Assembly: GCA_947000775.1 (NCBI GenBank)
Contig: CAMQGK010000567.1
Coordinates: 24,067,001-24,131,000 of the forward strand
Source of the DNA: Pterois miles
Lineage: Eukaryota; Chordata; Actinopteri; Perciformes; Scorpaenidae
Length of the DNA stretch: 64,000 bases
Direction of reading: 5' to 3'
The stretch's first letter is position 1; every line of letters begins with the position of its first letter. Positions 1 through 12,269 of the stretch are shown one piece after another. The notes under the pieces are model-generated. The model did no database searches. It was not told the DNA's origin and was given only the letters and a program-made list of their open reading frames with translations. The position numbers and the translations under genes were made by a program.

Positions 1-512
1 CTGTTCCTTTAAAAGATTCATTGATTAGAGAAATCGTTGCGGTCAATTTTCTGTCAAGTGTCTTATCGACACACCAACAGAGTTTCAGCTCTAAGAGGCT
101 GTACGGTGCAGTTTTGATAGATGTGAAACATATAGATATACTGAAAGTGCTCAAAGAACTGAACAACAGAGAACCCTCAGTACTGCAAGAACTCCCACAA
201 ACATCTGCAAGCATGAGAAGACTGTACTTGAGAAGTAAGGAAGTAAGAAGTACTCTCTCTGTAGCTGCTCTCATGGTGTAGCAACAGTTTACTTGTGATT
301 ATTGCTGGTCCCTGCAGGTTAATTTCAGCATTAGGACTTAGGAGTTACCATGGTGAACATCATTTCAGAGCCAGGAGGTCAGCGCTGCGCTCACATGCAG
401 TCCTGATACAACAGCGAACTTTCTGTCCATTGTGGTGCTGTAATGGCGTGGAACAGAGTGATGAGTGGACTGTTAGCTCCGCTGGCGGATCAGCTCTGCA
501 TGCTTCATTACC

Positions 513-516
<4 letters not shown>

Positions 517-551
<35 letters not shown>
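517..551 (+). repeat. (TG)n microsatellite
   Basis: About 17 uninterrupted TG units. Confidence 0.97.
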
Positions 552-554
<3 letters not shown>

Positions 555-999
555 TGTGGCACCTTGTTGTTTTTGGTTCACTCACATCATGCTTTCAGCT
601 CTGGCAGTGGAGAGTGAAATCGTCTCCGGATTAGGGCTACCCAAGGTAACCGCTTACGGATGCTTCCTTTATTTTATATCAGAAATGAACTTAATGGAAG
701 TTTTTTTTTTATGTGTGTGTGCTGCCAGCCTCTCTGATGTATGATGAGCATGATGGGCTGATTATTATTGGTTAGTCATAGCTGTTAGAGTGAGTTAGTC
801 ATAACTTTTGTTCATATCTGCAAATTGGTTTCAGGCAGTGAACAAAACACGAGAGGCCCATTTTAATAAACACGTTGAAATTGGTGATGACTTTTGACGG
901 AGAGAGCGCGGTTTGGGATTGTCATCTATTGTTTGCGTCTCCGTCCTTCGGTTTAGACTCTGACCCACACGCCTCTGTTTTTCTAATGGAAAGCCCTCA

Positions 1000-1023
1000 T
1001 TTTTTTTTTTTTTTTTTTTTTTT
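1000..1023 (+). repeat. Poly-T tract
   Basis: 24 T in a row. Confidence 0.97.
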
Positions 1024-1271
1024 ACAGAGCCACTGTGTCCTGCTTTCGCCTCGTGTCCTCTCTCTCCTGTCCTGTCCTGTCCTCTCTCGCTGGCATCCAG
1101 CCGCCGATGATGACGCATGGAGAGCAGAGGACAGAAGGAGGGAGGGAGAGTCTGACATAGGCTTATAGCACTGATAATAGAGGAGAGAGTATATTGGTAA
1201 ATAAAATAGAGTAGATGACAGGCTTTAAAAGAGGAGCGCTGTGCTTTTGGCAAGATATTAAATGTTTAAAA

Positions 1272-1669
1272 TAGGGCTGTCAATGGATAATATTTAATCA
1301 CAAATTAATTTTTATCTGTTCAAAATGTAAGTTAAAGAGAGATTTGTTAAGTATTTAATACTCTTATCAACATGGGAGTGGGCAAATATACTGGCTTTAT
1401 GCAAATGTATGTTTATATTCATTATTGGAAATCAGTTAACAACATAAATATTGTCCATAAGCCCTCACAGGTACTGACTTTAGCATAAAAAATATGCTCA
1501 AATCATAACATGGCAAACTGCAGCCCAACAGGCAACAACAGCTGTCAGTGTGTCAGAGTGCTGACTTGACTATGACTTGATCCAGTCTGACTGGGATTAT
1601 CATCAAGTGGGCATGTCTGTAAAGGGGAGACTGGTGGGGACCCAGAGAACCCATTTACATTCACATAAC
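1272..1669 (+). mobile_element. Non-autonomous DNA transposon, family A (TAGGGCTGTCAA ends), 3' truncated
   Basis: It starts tagggctgtcaa and carries the family markers catgggagtgggcaaatat and aaaggggagactggtgggga, but stops near the cattcacat motif, so the right end is missing. At least ten other copies or fragments in this window share these blocks. No coding capacity. Confidence 0.85.
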
Positions 1670-2493
1670 AAAAGGGTAAAACAGTTGCGAAACCAAGTGT
1701 GGATGTTGTGCTTCGTTTCTGTGCACAACCCATGAAATGATAAATGGCGCTGCCTCAAAGTGTGTGTTATTACAGAACAGCTAAAGCAAGAAAATGTCTG
1801 CCTCCGCTGCCGCTGTTCTCGGCTCACCTCGGTCTAATGAAGCCTCCTCGGTCGATGCGTTCGTGTGACATCAAAATCTGTTTTCTGTGTCTCTGTGTTT
1901 GAGCACGAGGCCAGAACAGTACGAAGACTTGTTGGATTCAGACACAAAGTCCTCACTTGATGCAGCCTTGACCTTCTGACCTGAGAGGTGGAGCTATAAG
2001 GAGCGAGGAAGACACTGCATGGCACCGAACAGCGTCTGACACACACACAGATGCGACATGGGAATGTTTGGAGCCATTCACACGCACATGACGCGCCGTT
2101 TGTTCAGAACAGAAGTGATGGCAGTGACGTTCTCCCTTCTGTGAGCTGAATCACTGTCCATGTGTGAGCGTGAGGTCTGTGACAGGCGTCAGAACTGGTG
2201 AATGTAGGTGTGCGAGCCACCGATGCTTCCTGCTCAGACTCACCGCCAACTATTCAGGATGCTCGCAGTACCCAGTTGTCATAGTGACGGAGGGGGGGGG
2301 GGGGGCAGCTCATTGCGCCAGCTGATTGTGAGTGTGTGCGATAGAAAGAGAGGGAGAAAGAGAGAGAGAGAGGACAGAGAGTTGCGCAGGAGCGATGGAG
2401 AGCTGGTGTTTTTGCTGCGATCAGTGTTTTCATCAGTAGTCTTGTTCTGCTGCTGCTGTGTCGCGGAGGGATCGCAGACATTTATTACATTTA

Positions 2494-2496
<3 letters not shown>

Positions 2497-2540
<44 letters not shown>

Positions 2541-2541
2541 A
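2497..2541 (+). repeat. (CT)n(CA)n compound microsatellite
   Basis: About 16 CT units followed by six CA units. Confidence 0.97.
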
Positions 2542-2597
2542 ACTTCGATTCTCTGATTGCTCGCACACAGCTGTCGCCGTGCTAGTATATGGCAAGA

Positions 2598-2623
2598 TGC
2601 TGCTGCTGCTGCTGCTGCTGCTG
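2598..2623 (+). repeat. (TGC)n trinucleotide repeat
   Basis: About nine uninterrupted CTG triplets after an ATG. The frame has no recognisable protein, so it is treated as an intronic triplet repeat. Confidence 0.95.
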
Positions 2624-3010
2624 AGGTGTGACATGTGTGTCAGGTGTGTATGAGCTCCGGGTGTGTTGATTCCCATGCACACTTTGACTTGATGCCCGGC
2701 GCCTCTGACAGGCTGAGGGACGTACAGCACGTCTGACCATGGTAAATACCTCTGTTAACAAACTGTAGTTAGCCATCCTGGTTGTTCGGATGCAAGGTGA
2801 AGATGCTACCTAGTTTGTGTATTTTTTTTTCCGAAGCATCGTTGTGTTGCCTTCGCTGTCTTTAGAAAGCGCTGTGTGTTACCTGATTGCAGACCCTTTC
2901 CACCTTGATTAAGAGTGTGTGAGCTCTCCTCTCCGCCTGCAGTCTGCCTGTGCATGTGTGTTTGCGAGATTGTGTGTTTTGATGCTGCTCTCTGGCTCTA
3001 TACCTCCCCC

Positions 3011-3029
3011 CTTCTTCTTCTTTTCTTCC

Positions 3030-3061
<32 letters not shown>

Positions 3062-3063
3062 TT
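3011..3063 (+). repeat. (TTC)n polypyrimidine repeat
   Basis: An interrupted CTT/TTC tract, purely pyrimidine on the + strand. Confidence 0.95.
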
Positions 3064-3119
3064 TGCCTCCTGCTGCTGGCTGTCTTCCCTCAGGCAGTGA
3101 CTTTGCGTAAGCAAGAAGC

Positions 3120-3149
3120 ATGTGTGTGTGTGTGTGTGTGTGTGTGTGA
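3120..3149 (+). repeat. (TG)n microsatellite
   Basis: 15 TG units. Confidence 0.97.
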
Positions 3150-3336
3150 TCTGCGTTATCACACTGTTTTATGCAGACAGCGAGCAAAGTGTCACAGTAA
3201 CCTCAGGATGTAATTAGCAGGAGAGACACAAAGTCAAACAGAGAGCGGAGAGAGACATGTGATGAAAGGATGCCAACTCAAAGAATGAGTGAGAGTGGAA
3301 GCTGTTTCATATCATTAAAGCATCGCTGTTATCGGA

Positions 3337-4123
3337 CTGGGGCGATACACTTATACCTCTGTATATGTAGAGTGATTTTAAAGTATTGTGATTTGATATT
3401 ATGATTTAGTGTGATTTTTGGTAACTTTTTTAACACTAGACCATGGGAAAAAGTTGAATTATACACTTCTAGGGACTTTTAATTTGAAAAATATCTGAAT
3501 TAATACAGTAAAATTTTTTAATTTTCAGTATGTATGTATAAATATATATGATTTATAAGGGACATGTCATGTTTTATACTTCCTGTGCATCTAATCTTAT
3601 TTTCATGTATGTACTGTATATTGTATATACAGTTCCGTTTGTTAATATCTTATTTTGAAAACTGAACGTAGTCACAGGTGTACACTTCCTCTAGTCTGTC
3701 GCTAGCTTTGCCCGTCAGCTCTGCTCTCTTTATACATCCATGGTCAGCTCAGTTTGACTGTCTGTAACATAAATGTCAGTATATGGTGAACTACAGTTGT
3801 AGCGTCGGCTGATTTGACCACCGAGATGAGAGTGATGGCCGGCTGGACCGCACGTTATCGTATAACGTTTCCTGTCCATGACAGAATTAGTTAGTAATTT
3901 AAAATGTGAGCGTGCAGGTCTACGCAGACAATGTGCCGTTTTCTGCTTCCTCGTTGCAGTTTGTTTTGGTTGACGTCACTTTACTCAGACTACAATAAAA
4001 ACTTCTTTCTACCTCCGCATAGACTCAAATGAAGCCAATATATCGATTCTGGCATTGAAAAAATTTCAGATAACAAAAAAGAAATAATCCATGATACATA
4101 GGTGATACATTTTTCCCCATCCT
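3337..4123 (+). repeat. Dispersed repeat family B, copy 1
   Basis: Homologous in inverted orientation to 33476-34148. Shared blocks include taacactagaccatgggaaa, tctgaattaatacagtaaaa and tagactcaaatgaagccaat. The ends (ggggcgatac... and ...ttttccccatcc) look like imperfect terminal inverted repeats. Probably a non-autonomous DNA element; no coding capacity. Confidence 0.75.
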
Positions 4124-4304
4124 GACTGTGTTACCGCTGGGATGATCTCGGGCTAGTTGGGAAAGAATGTGCAGGGAAGTGCTGAGTCATGAGGTCTGGG
4201 TCTGACAGTTTTGTTGCTCTCAGTTTTCAGGTCTCCTCCTCAATGTCAGGTCCTCTCTCTCGTTGTGTCTCTGTTGCCTTAGCGACCCCTCTGTCACAGG
4301 TTGT

Positions 4305-4309
<5 letters not shown>

Positions 4310-4346
<37 letters not shown>
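4310..4346 (+). repeat. (CT)n microsatellite
   Basis: About 18 CT units. Confidence 0.97.
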
Positions 4347-4348
<2 letters not shown>

Positions 4349-4683
4349 GGTCAGTATATGGGCAAAGTGCTCAAGGCACTCAGTAATCATTCTGCTTCCA
4401 GCTGCTCCTCCTGGTCTTCTTTTCTCCTTCTCCTCCTCTCTAGGTTTGCAGAGCAAAATAAGTTGCCTCACTGTGTTGCACAGAAAATGGTGGTTTATGA
4501 GTTATATCATATACTCCAAAATGTAGAGGTGGTATGAACTGATTTGGGGCAGATGCAACATGTAGTCATTTGCTCCTGGTGGGAGCGAGCAATTCCCTTA
4601 ATTGATTGCTGTCCTTGGAAATGAGCGATAATCTACGGATATTAAAAGAATACAAAATGCATGGTTATTGTCTTAGCACGATT

Positions 4684-4706
4684 AAAAAAAAAAAAAAAAA
4701 AAAAAA
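4684..4706 (+). repeat. Poly-A tract
   Basis: 23 A in a row. Confidence 0.97.
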
Positions 4707-5514
4707 CTTGAATCATAGATTAATAAAACCAAAGTAAATAGTTTTATTAAGGCCCTGGCACAGTCGGTGAGCGTCCGTCGGCTGTCGGGCAGTTTGGGGC
4801 CGTTGGTGAGCGTCCGTCGGCTTTAGTTTGCCCATGTTTTGGCTGAGCTAAGTGGTGAGTGAGAGTGATGTGAAAATGGTCGCCAAACGCTGCTTTATTT
4901 CATGTATGTATCATCACAACGGCTTGTATATCAGCAGCCCTTTGTCTTCCTGATTGCTACTTTATACTCCACTACTACTACTATACTGCACTTTTTACCC
5001 CACTATATTTAACACATATAGCTACTCTTCACATAAAAAAATAATATACTTATATAAAATAATGTAGTACTATACTACTAATCTAGCCAGTAGTAATTAA
5101 AATATCTAAAATCGGCTCCACGTTGAACAACACTGAGTTCTGCACCAGGGATGTACCGGTACTTTAGTACCAAGTCGATGCCAAAATTCTGAAAACATGA
5201 TGGTAGTCTTTATCAACAGTACAGTACCGTATGATGCCTTTAATATGAAATCATCCATGACTATCGATTATTGATGCTTTCCGACAGTTACGCATGCACG
5301 ATGACTTACATGCATCTGTGGCGGAGAGAAAGAAAAGGTGCTCCTTAGCGTGGTGTTATTAAACCTGAGAGACGCACCCTGTTGTTTCCCGGATAATGTG
5401 ACACTGTGTACAACCAATCTGGGTTAAAATCAGCAGGAGGAGATAATAATGTTAGTAGCTGGTGGGCAGCACAGTCCTGCTTGGATCAAGCCTCCAGGAC
5501 GAGCGCCGGTCGTT

Positions 5515-5900
5515 GAGCCCAACATGGTCGACTTTTTCTCATAGACTTACATTGAGAAAGAGACGTCTGTAACTCAGTGGATCATTTTTTTGAGGTGAAT
5601 CAACTTCCCAGTACAAATTTAAATCATTAGGTTGTAAAAGTTGTAAAATGTACTAATAGCCAAATCCAGAGTTATTTCCTTCCTCTGTTTATGTCTATGG
5701 AGACCAGACTGTGACTGTGATCGAGTCATGTGACTGAGCAGACACTACTGCACATATTGGACATGCAAACTAGGGCCCAGTAAGACCTGGAAGACCCAGA
5801 AGATCCGGGTACTTTTCCAGACCTGGAAGTCTACCCATTGACTTCATGAGCCACTGAGCACAGAGCCCCGCCTCCAACTCTGGATCCAGTTCTCTTTAAA
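5515..5900 (+). repeat. Dispersed repeat family D, copy 1
   Basis: It carries ttctcatagacttacattga, agagacgtctgtaactcagt and gaagatccgggtacttttcc. The same blocks recur at 30865 (same strand) and, in reverse complement, at 25386 and 58935. Confidence 0.7.
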
Positions 5901-7652
5901 CGTCCATGGCTTGGATAAATAGCGGAGCTATGAACACTAATGGAGCTTCCATTGAGTTACTATTATGAGGTGTTCATGATGTCGTCATGAGGTGTTCAAA
6001 TGCAGTCTCGGAAAATTAAATTTTTGTCTTGAAACTTGAGTAAATCCATTTTTTTGAAGGAGATGTTTTCACGTCAGTATTTTAATAAATTTTAATGTTT
6101 TTAAGGAGTGTGTGTTGAATTAGATGGAATTTATTCATTTATTTATTTAGTTATTTATTTATGATGATAAAAAGTGAATAATATAACACTGAGAAAGCAG
6201 CCCTTCTGCATAGTGAGGACTTTTACTTTTAATTTTAAGTACATTTTGCTGATAATACTTACGTACTTTTACTTAAATAGCATTTTGAATTCAGGGCTTT
6301 TACTTGTAGAGGAGTATCAGATTATATTGTAGTATTTTTTACTGACACTGACCTGAATAAAACAGGCTGTTTTGATCTTATTGGTTTTGACTGAATAATA
6401 TATATGAGCTTTTTCTTCAGGAGTGTCTGTAACTCCTCGTTAACAACAAAACAGAATACACTTTTGATTAATTAAACCCGTCAGTCATCAGTTAATCGTG
6501 AACATATCTAGTGCAAACCGAAGCGAATGGATACGTCTTGTGATTAAACCAAGACAAACTTAGCGTTGTTATAATCTTGCTGGCTCATTGAGCAGGAGAG
6601 ACCACCACAGCCCCCAACCAGACACCCAGCCGCCTGCCTTCCTATTCCTATTCTTCCTAGTCTCTTTGGTCTGTTTATTCCTGTCAGTGTGGTGTTTTCT
6701 GTACTGCAGTGTGAGAGTGCCACCTCTTGCTGCTTGCCTGTCTGGAGGACTCCTGTCCCTTTGAGACACCTTTGTTTATTTCTGACTACACAGCAGCATT
6801 GCAGTGAACCAGCTAACAGATGAAAAAATAACTGTACCAAAAACATGGGCTGCTGCTGCTGCCAACTCAATCCCTACTGTGCTATTAGACACTCAAATGC
6901 ACTCGGATAAAAGGAATAAATGCACAGATGCACACCAGTCATTGTTACTGAAATACACAAAGCAGTACCTTTGCACAAACCCTTATCCCATCGCCCTTCG
7001 TCTCACAGCACATTAACAAGCCTACAGTGGTTTTATTGTGTACTTATGCTAATGTGTTAATCAAGTGTGCAATAAATAATTCATCACCTGCAGTGTGTTC
7101 AGCAGTCGAAACAAAAGCCAGTCGGAGGCACACTGTTGTCCGTCTGATGTCTTTATTCATTCTTGTTCATTATCTGAGAGGAGGAAGAGGAGGAGGAGGG
7201 TACCTGGCTAAGCCTTCTTCTCTCTGCATGTTCAGGCCTGTACAGATATTAATATTTGATGCCTTTTACTTCATAGCACAGCAGCCAGATGTCCAGACAG
7301 CGTGCACTCCGGACTGGGATGTGTCCGCTGTACTTTCTCTGAGGTTTATACAAACCTGTTATGTTATCTGTCTTGGTTAAGAAGCCGCATGATGTTGGAC
7401 AGGGTGCTCAGAGCCCGTCTTCATGTGATCTTTATGAGAATAACAGAAGCTCTCAGATCACATTGTCTTGCCAGAAGCTACAATAGTAGTTGCATCTATT
7501 TTCCTTCTGCCTTTTTGACGTCAACAGGGACACTGGTTTGATAGGCCATCTGCGTATTTGTATTTTAACCACCCTTTCTCTCTCCCTCTCTGTGTACCTC
7601 TCTCCATGCTCATTCCTCTCTAACAATCGTGTCTCCCCTCTTGTTTTTGCAG

Positions 7653-7823
7653 GAAGAATGCAAGCAGATCATGGCACGCCAGAAATCTAACAGCCAGTCG
7701 GACTCGCATGATGATGAGGTGTCCCCACCGCCACCCAACCCCGTTGTCAAGGCCCGGCGCCGCAGGGGAGGGGTCAGCGCCGAGGTCTACACTGAAGAGG
7801 ACGCTGTCAGCTACGTACGCAAG
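7653..7823 (+). CDS. prkar1b: prkar1b coding exon: linker and inhibitor (pseudosubstrate) site
   Basis: First of five exons of the type I-beta regulatory subunit of PKA, which holds the catalytic subunit inactive until cAMP binds. The 171 nt encode 57 codons in phase 0, starting EECKQIMARQ. Codons 35-41 are RRRRGGV, the inhibitor site that occupies the catalytic cleft; Gly replaces the phosphorylatable residue, so it is a pseudosubstrate, as is known for type I subunits. SNSQSDSHDDE and GGVS fit RI-beta better than RI-alpha (which has GAIS). The acceptor is a pyrimidine tract ending tttttgcag, and the donor is aag|gtcagc. The length equals human PRKAR1A exon c.178-348. It continues directly into the exon at 13982. 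An upstream ATG in the same open frame lies in the intron and is not a start. The preceding docking-domain exon was not found in the window. Confidence 0.97.
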
Positions 7824-7999
7824 GTCAGCCTCGGAAGATGGACGCCATGCGCAGATGCATTATACTGGCACACGCAGCTAGTACACGCCTGCATGCTTGT
7901 TTTATTCAAACTCATCAACATGTTTGCACACAGATACACGCAGCCAATGCATACAGTAACTCAAAGCTGAGTGTTGCTCATTTAAAACATCATAGTGAC

Positions 8000-8867
8000 A
8001 AAGAGAGGAGCTATTATGCTTATTTTCAGCTGCATACTTGTATTTTGGGTTTCTACTAGAACATGTTTATATGCTTTAATTTTCAAAAAACACTTTATTT
8101 TTCTCATATCGGCTTTGCTGCAGCACCTCTTTTCACTCTGTGTGAAACGCTCTGTTTGAGCTCCACCCCCTACTGAAAAGCCCAGTCTGCTCTGATTGGT
8201 TGTTGGCCCACACTGTTGTGATTGGTCAACCGAACCAAACTCTTTGCACTCTGCTCCAGCTCCACTATAACTACATTTATTTGTGGACGTACAAACTTGC
8301 ATGGCAGCTGGATTCTCACGATGTCATGAATTCACATGAAAATTTCATACACCAATCCATGCTTCAAGAAACGCATTTGAGTGTGGCTCAGACACAGACC
8401 AATCAGAGCTACTGTAGGTTTGGGCGTGGCTTAAGTGTGTGAGACCTGAGACCCGGTGAGACTACAGTGAGACAACATGGAGAGGCTACTAAACAATGTG
8501 GCTCCTGAAGAGGTTAGCGTAGCTGCTGCAATAGCATCGGTTATATCAGAACTGGAGATTATTTCTTCACTTTTTTTAAAGTGCCTGACCTTGTCCAACA
8601 GTTTCCAATGCCAGCTTCTTAGATGGTTTATTGTGCCAAACTAGCTGCTAGGCAGGTATTATGCAAATGTGTTGCTTAGTGACATCACCACGTCGTGAAA
8701 GAATAGACAGGACTTGAATGAAGGTGTTTCAGGCAGTTCAGGAGCAGTATTTCTGTGGGGGGAGTAACTCGCTTTGGCGAGGACTTTGGGCTTTGAAACT
8801 TTGCAGACCTAAAAAAAACATAACACACTAAAAAAAGGGAAAAAAAAAGCAAAATAGGTCCTCTTTA
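8000..8867 (+). mobile_element. MITE with short terminal inverted repeats
   Basis: The left end aaagagaggagctattatgc and the right end gcaaaataggtcctcttta are inverted repeats of each other with a few mismatches. Interior phrases such as cttgtattttgggtttctac are ones I know from repeats in percomorph genomes. About 870 bp without coding capacity. Confidence 0.75.
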
Positions 8868-9666
8868 ATATGTGCATAAGTGACAGAGGGCTTATCCAAG
8901 GGCCGGCCCTGTGTGAGACATTAAAAAATATAGTCTAATATAATCAAAAACACCAAGCAGACATCGAGGTTGATGTTGTTTATTTGTTGGGCTCGGAGCT
9001 GTCGCTCTGATGACACCCACTCAAGAGCAGGGATGTAAACACATTCATCAAAACATTGTGACAGTGCGATGGGAGATTAAGCTGTGAACATTTATGACAG
9101 CAATTAATCAGCAGATTTGGACATTTTTTATTTGCAGTGAAAACACGGTTTGTGAGTCAGCTGCTGAACTGATATTCAGCACAGATGCTGAGATTTGCCT
9201 CTGTGATATTAGACTGATTAATCTTGTGATAGACTCACACTCAAGGTTTCGCCAATAACTGACATCATGAATTTTATAGATGATTCTGAACAGATAATTC
9301 ATGCCATTTTAATTTGCAAAACCACACACATTAGATTGACCCCCATATTTCAGCACATTTACATGCACACATGAAACCAGGTCAATCTGTGGAATAAGAG
9401 GATACACTACTATACATGTAATCAGATATCTTGCTTTCCATATCATAATATGATGTCATGCACATACACAAGCTGATGAAAAATCCATGTTATACATTGT
9501 CAAGAAATGAGCTTTCTCCAGGAGATCTCTGGCTGGAAAAAATAATCTACAATCTTCTGCCCTGATTACAGAAAGTGGGTTCCTCATGCTGTTTAAGAAA
9601 TCAGGTTATTGCAGAAAGCTGTGAATATAAATGCACAGCTTGACACAAAATGTGAGAATAAATTAA

Positions 9667-10280
9667 AACTTTGGTAACACCATCATTAATAAATAGTAAA
9701 CTGATTGTTAATTAAATTTCTATCAGTAGTTTGTTTAGTGTGAAATAATTATTTTATAAAAACAACAACAATTACATTCTGATTATATTAGAAAAGTATT
9801 TATTATCTATTAATTATTCTGCACATGATAACATTTGGTATACTATATTTAGTATTTATTAATGATTACCAAATGATTTGTAAACTTTTACAAAATTGTT
9901 TCCTAATCATCTATAAACATTACATAGATAGCTGGACCAGAAAACAATTATTACAAACTATTAATTATCTATCTAAATATAGTTTATAGATGCTTTACAA
10001 AGTATTTATTTACCATCTAACAAAGCATAAAAATCATCAGTTGCAACTTTATAATAGTCATCCATTCGAAAACATCAATTCAAGGTTTAAATCATTTTGT
10101 AATCGAACAAATACTTATAGTATATAAAATGTTATGATGTGTCTTTAAATAACATAACATATAGCATTACTATTAATTAGTAACCATTATAAATTGTAAT
10201 TTCGTGGTTTGTTCACAGAAAAAGGTGACTATCAATTTGTCGTTTATATATGATGGTTATTATAAAGTGTTACCAAAGCT
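9667..10280 (+). mobile_element. AT-rich MITE with 14-bp terminal inverted repeats
   Basis: The left end aactttggtaacac and the right end gtgttaccaaagct are inverted repeats matching at 13 of 14 positions. The interior is very AT-rich and non-coding. Confidence 0.7.
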
Positions 10281-10409
10281 TTTTCTTGTTTAATTCATGG
10301 ATTCACTTTGCATCTCTAGTTTGTGAGACAGTATCACAGACAGTGTGGTTGAGAGGTAAAGAGGAAGCTAAAATCATTTCTTTTTTAAAGTAAAAGTGGC
10401 GTAAAAGTG

Positions 10410-10568
10410 GGTGCCCCGATAGCTCAGTCTGTAGCGTGGGCACCCATATAACAAGTCCTGACGCAGCCGAGTCCGGCCTGCGGCCCTAACGCTCGCTCCG
10501 CCTTTCACAAATACAATCCATTTCCCTATCTAATAAAGGCTAAAAGCCTTAAAGTAAAGTAAAGTAAA
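10410..10568 (+). mobile_element. tRNA-derived SINE (gatagctcag type)
   Basis: A tRNA-like A-box region ccgatagctcagtctgtagc, a degraded B-box region, then tctaataaaggctaaaagcc and a (taaag)n tail. The string gtaaaagtg occurs on both sides (10401-10409 and 10569-10577), a possible target-site duplication blurred by the tail. It is not a functional tRNA gene. Confidence 0.75.
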
Positions 10569-10719
10569 GTAAAAGTGAGAGTGTTTTCTCATTCTGGACA
10601 GCAAGGAGACTGTTAGAGTTATCTGTCATCTCTCAACCTGTCATGTGTCCATTCCACAATTTAATGGAGCTACTGGAAAGGGTGTGCCTTCGCCAGAAAC
10701 TATAACTCACCTTTGTACA

Positions 10720-10721
<2 letters not shown>

Positions 10722-10752
<31 letters not shown>
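10722..10752 (+). repeat. (CA)n microsatellite
   Basis: About 15 CA units. Confidence 0.97.
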
Positions 10753-10755
<3 letters not shown>

Positions 10756-11239
10756 CATATACTCTACATACATTCACCCCTACTCACTGTATCTTTGCTT
10801 GTTCTTTTGTAATGAACTTGACACACCATTAATTGCTGGGTAATGACAAAACTGCGTGAACCCCCGTCACCACGCTGTAATCGCATGGCCACTGGAGCAT
10901 GCAGTGTGTGTGTGTGTCAGGTGTGTGCACACACCCACAATGCATCTGTGTTTACGGCCCTGAGGTCTCCACCAGATGCTGCAGTTATGTGTCCTGGCCC
11001 CGTCTGCAGCCTCATTCTCCTCGCTGTCCCCTCGCTCACCATCTCTCAGACCGACACACATGAAACAGCTCAGACGGCCACGTCAGCCACATGCGAAAGA
11101 GAAATGAATTAATGTGCTCACTCAAAACAACAAGCCATCAGAGAAAAGTGAATTAAAATTGAATTAGAAGATGAAAGCGCATTATTGCTTCAGTATGTGA
11201 GAGCATTTCATCTGGCCATTGATGTGCAGCGAGGTAACA

Positions 11240-11240
<1 letters not shown>

Positions 11241-11304
<64 letters not shown>
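11241..11304 (+). repeat. (AC)n microsatellite
   Basis: 32 AC units without interruption. Confidence 0.97.
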
Positions 11305-11306
<2 letters not shown>

Positions 11307-11314
11307 TGTACCAT

Positions 11315-11490
11315 CATCCATTCCATTAATGACTCCGCTGTGAAAATCAGCAGCTGTTAAACAGAACACAATCAATTAGCTCACCATGCTCGTCTGATTA
11401 AAAAGAGCTTTTCTGTTAAGCGCCATGACTCCTAACAAATTACGAGGCCTGCCGGAGATCACACTGACAGAATGAACGGCTGGCTTCAGA
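11315..11490. promoter_or_regulatory. Candidate conserved non-coding element
   Basis: A repeat-poor, balanced-composition stretch with homeodomain-type AATTA/TTAAT motifs (attaatgactccgctgtgaa, caatcaattagctcaccatg). It is proposed only because it looks unlike the surrounding repeats; no conservation could be tested. Confidence 0.25.
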
Positions 11491-11984
11491 CTGACGGGAC
11501 CTAGTGCGGACACCCTCTTTGGGATCTCCAAGCATGTATCTCAGCTCACATCAGACTGTATGTACTGCTGTTGAGAAAGAATAATATGGATTTTGCTGAT
11601 GGATGCAAATACTTAGCTTGTCACAAGCCTAACTTCACTTTCTGACTGTCTTACTTTACAATAGATGAATCCAGCGACTGTGTGTTCTGCCATCTAGCAG
11701 AGCCACCATTACTGGCTCAGTGTCTGCTAACCGTGTTAACTGGTGACTTTCAGCCGAATGTTTTAGTAGTTGCTTGTAGTAACTTAGGTGAGTGCTCGGC
11801 GTAGATAACACAGATGGGTATGCATTTAAAATAGATAAAAAGTAATTTAAAAAGCTTTTGCGCCGACACAGCTACAGTCACTACGAACAACCACAATGCA
11901 TTTGGCTCAGCTGAGAGGCACCAGTTAAACACCAGAGACCACTGTAGGCTACATGTCCTGTTACTGGCACCGACCGAATAGAGG

Positions 11985-12085
11985 TACCCATAGAATCCAT
12001 TTTCATGCACATATCTTGAGGTCAGAGGTCAAGGGACCCCTTGAAAATGGCCATGACAGTATTCATTTTGACAGCCCTAATTTCA
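11985..12085 (+). mobile_element. Family A remnant, internally deleted
   Basis: Only the block cttgaggtcagaggtcaagg through aatggccatg remains, then it jumps directly to the terminal motif ttgacagccctaa. This looks like an internal deletion that kept the right terminus. Confidence 0.75.
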
Positions 12086-12269
12086 CAATAATATTAATTT
12101 ATTCTGTAGGGGCACCACAGCCCCTAGACAGTGTCTTCACCTGCTAACGTTAGCCAGCTAAGCCAGCAAGTTGAAGTTTGTTTAATGCCGGAGCAGCTGA
12201 GAACTGCACAGGTTCTTCCTAAACTACATCATTGTCAGCATTACGGTTCAAGTAGAAAATTGCAAACTT

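Larger units (their letters stand above)
1..7652 (+). other. Partial prkar1b intron (5' part of the gene)
   Basis: There is no coding exon here. I looked for the docking-domain exon (a motif like CELYVQ...FLREHFEKLEK before a donor) and did not see it, so this is probably the end of the intron after that exon. Contents: microsatellites at 517, 1000, 2497, 2598, 3011, 3120, 4310 and 4684; a transposon fragment at 1272-1669; a dispersed repeat at 3337-4123; and further repeat-like stretches near 4739-4870 (ggtgagcgtccgtcggct occurs twice), 5145-5410 and 5515-5900. I see nothing recognisable at 6000-7600. Confidence 0.7.

Noticed and set aside
2598..2640. ATG followed by nine CTG codons as a signal peptide or poly-Leu start
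   Set aside because: The frame ends soon and nothing recognisable follows; a triplet repeat explains it.
2700..7600. Docking-domain exon of prkar1b
   Set aside because: No stretch encodes a CELYVQ- or FLREHFEKLEK-like sequence before a donor.
7629..7652. ATG just upstream of the first visible exon
   Set aside because: It is in the polypyrimidine tract and acceptor region. The protein should continue from a docking-domain exon outside the window.
10412..10480. tRNA gene (gatagctcag A box)
   Set aside because: The anticodon arm and B box are degraded, and the unit continues into a SINE body and (taaag)n tail.
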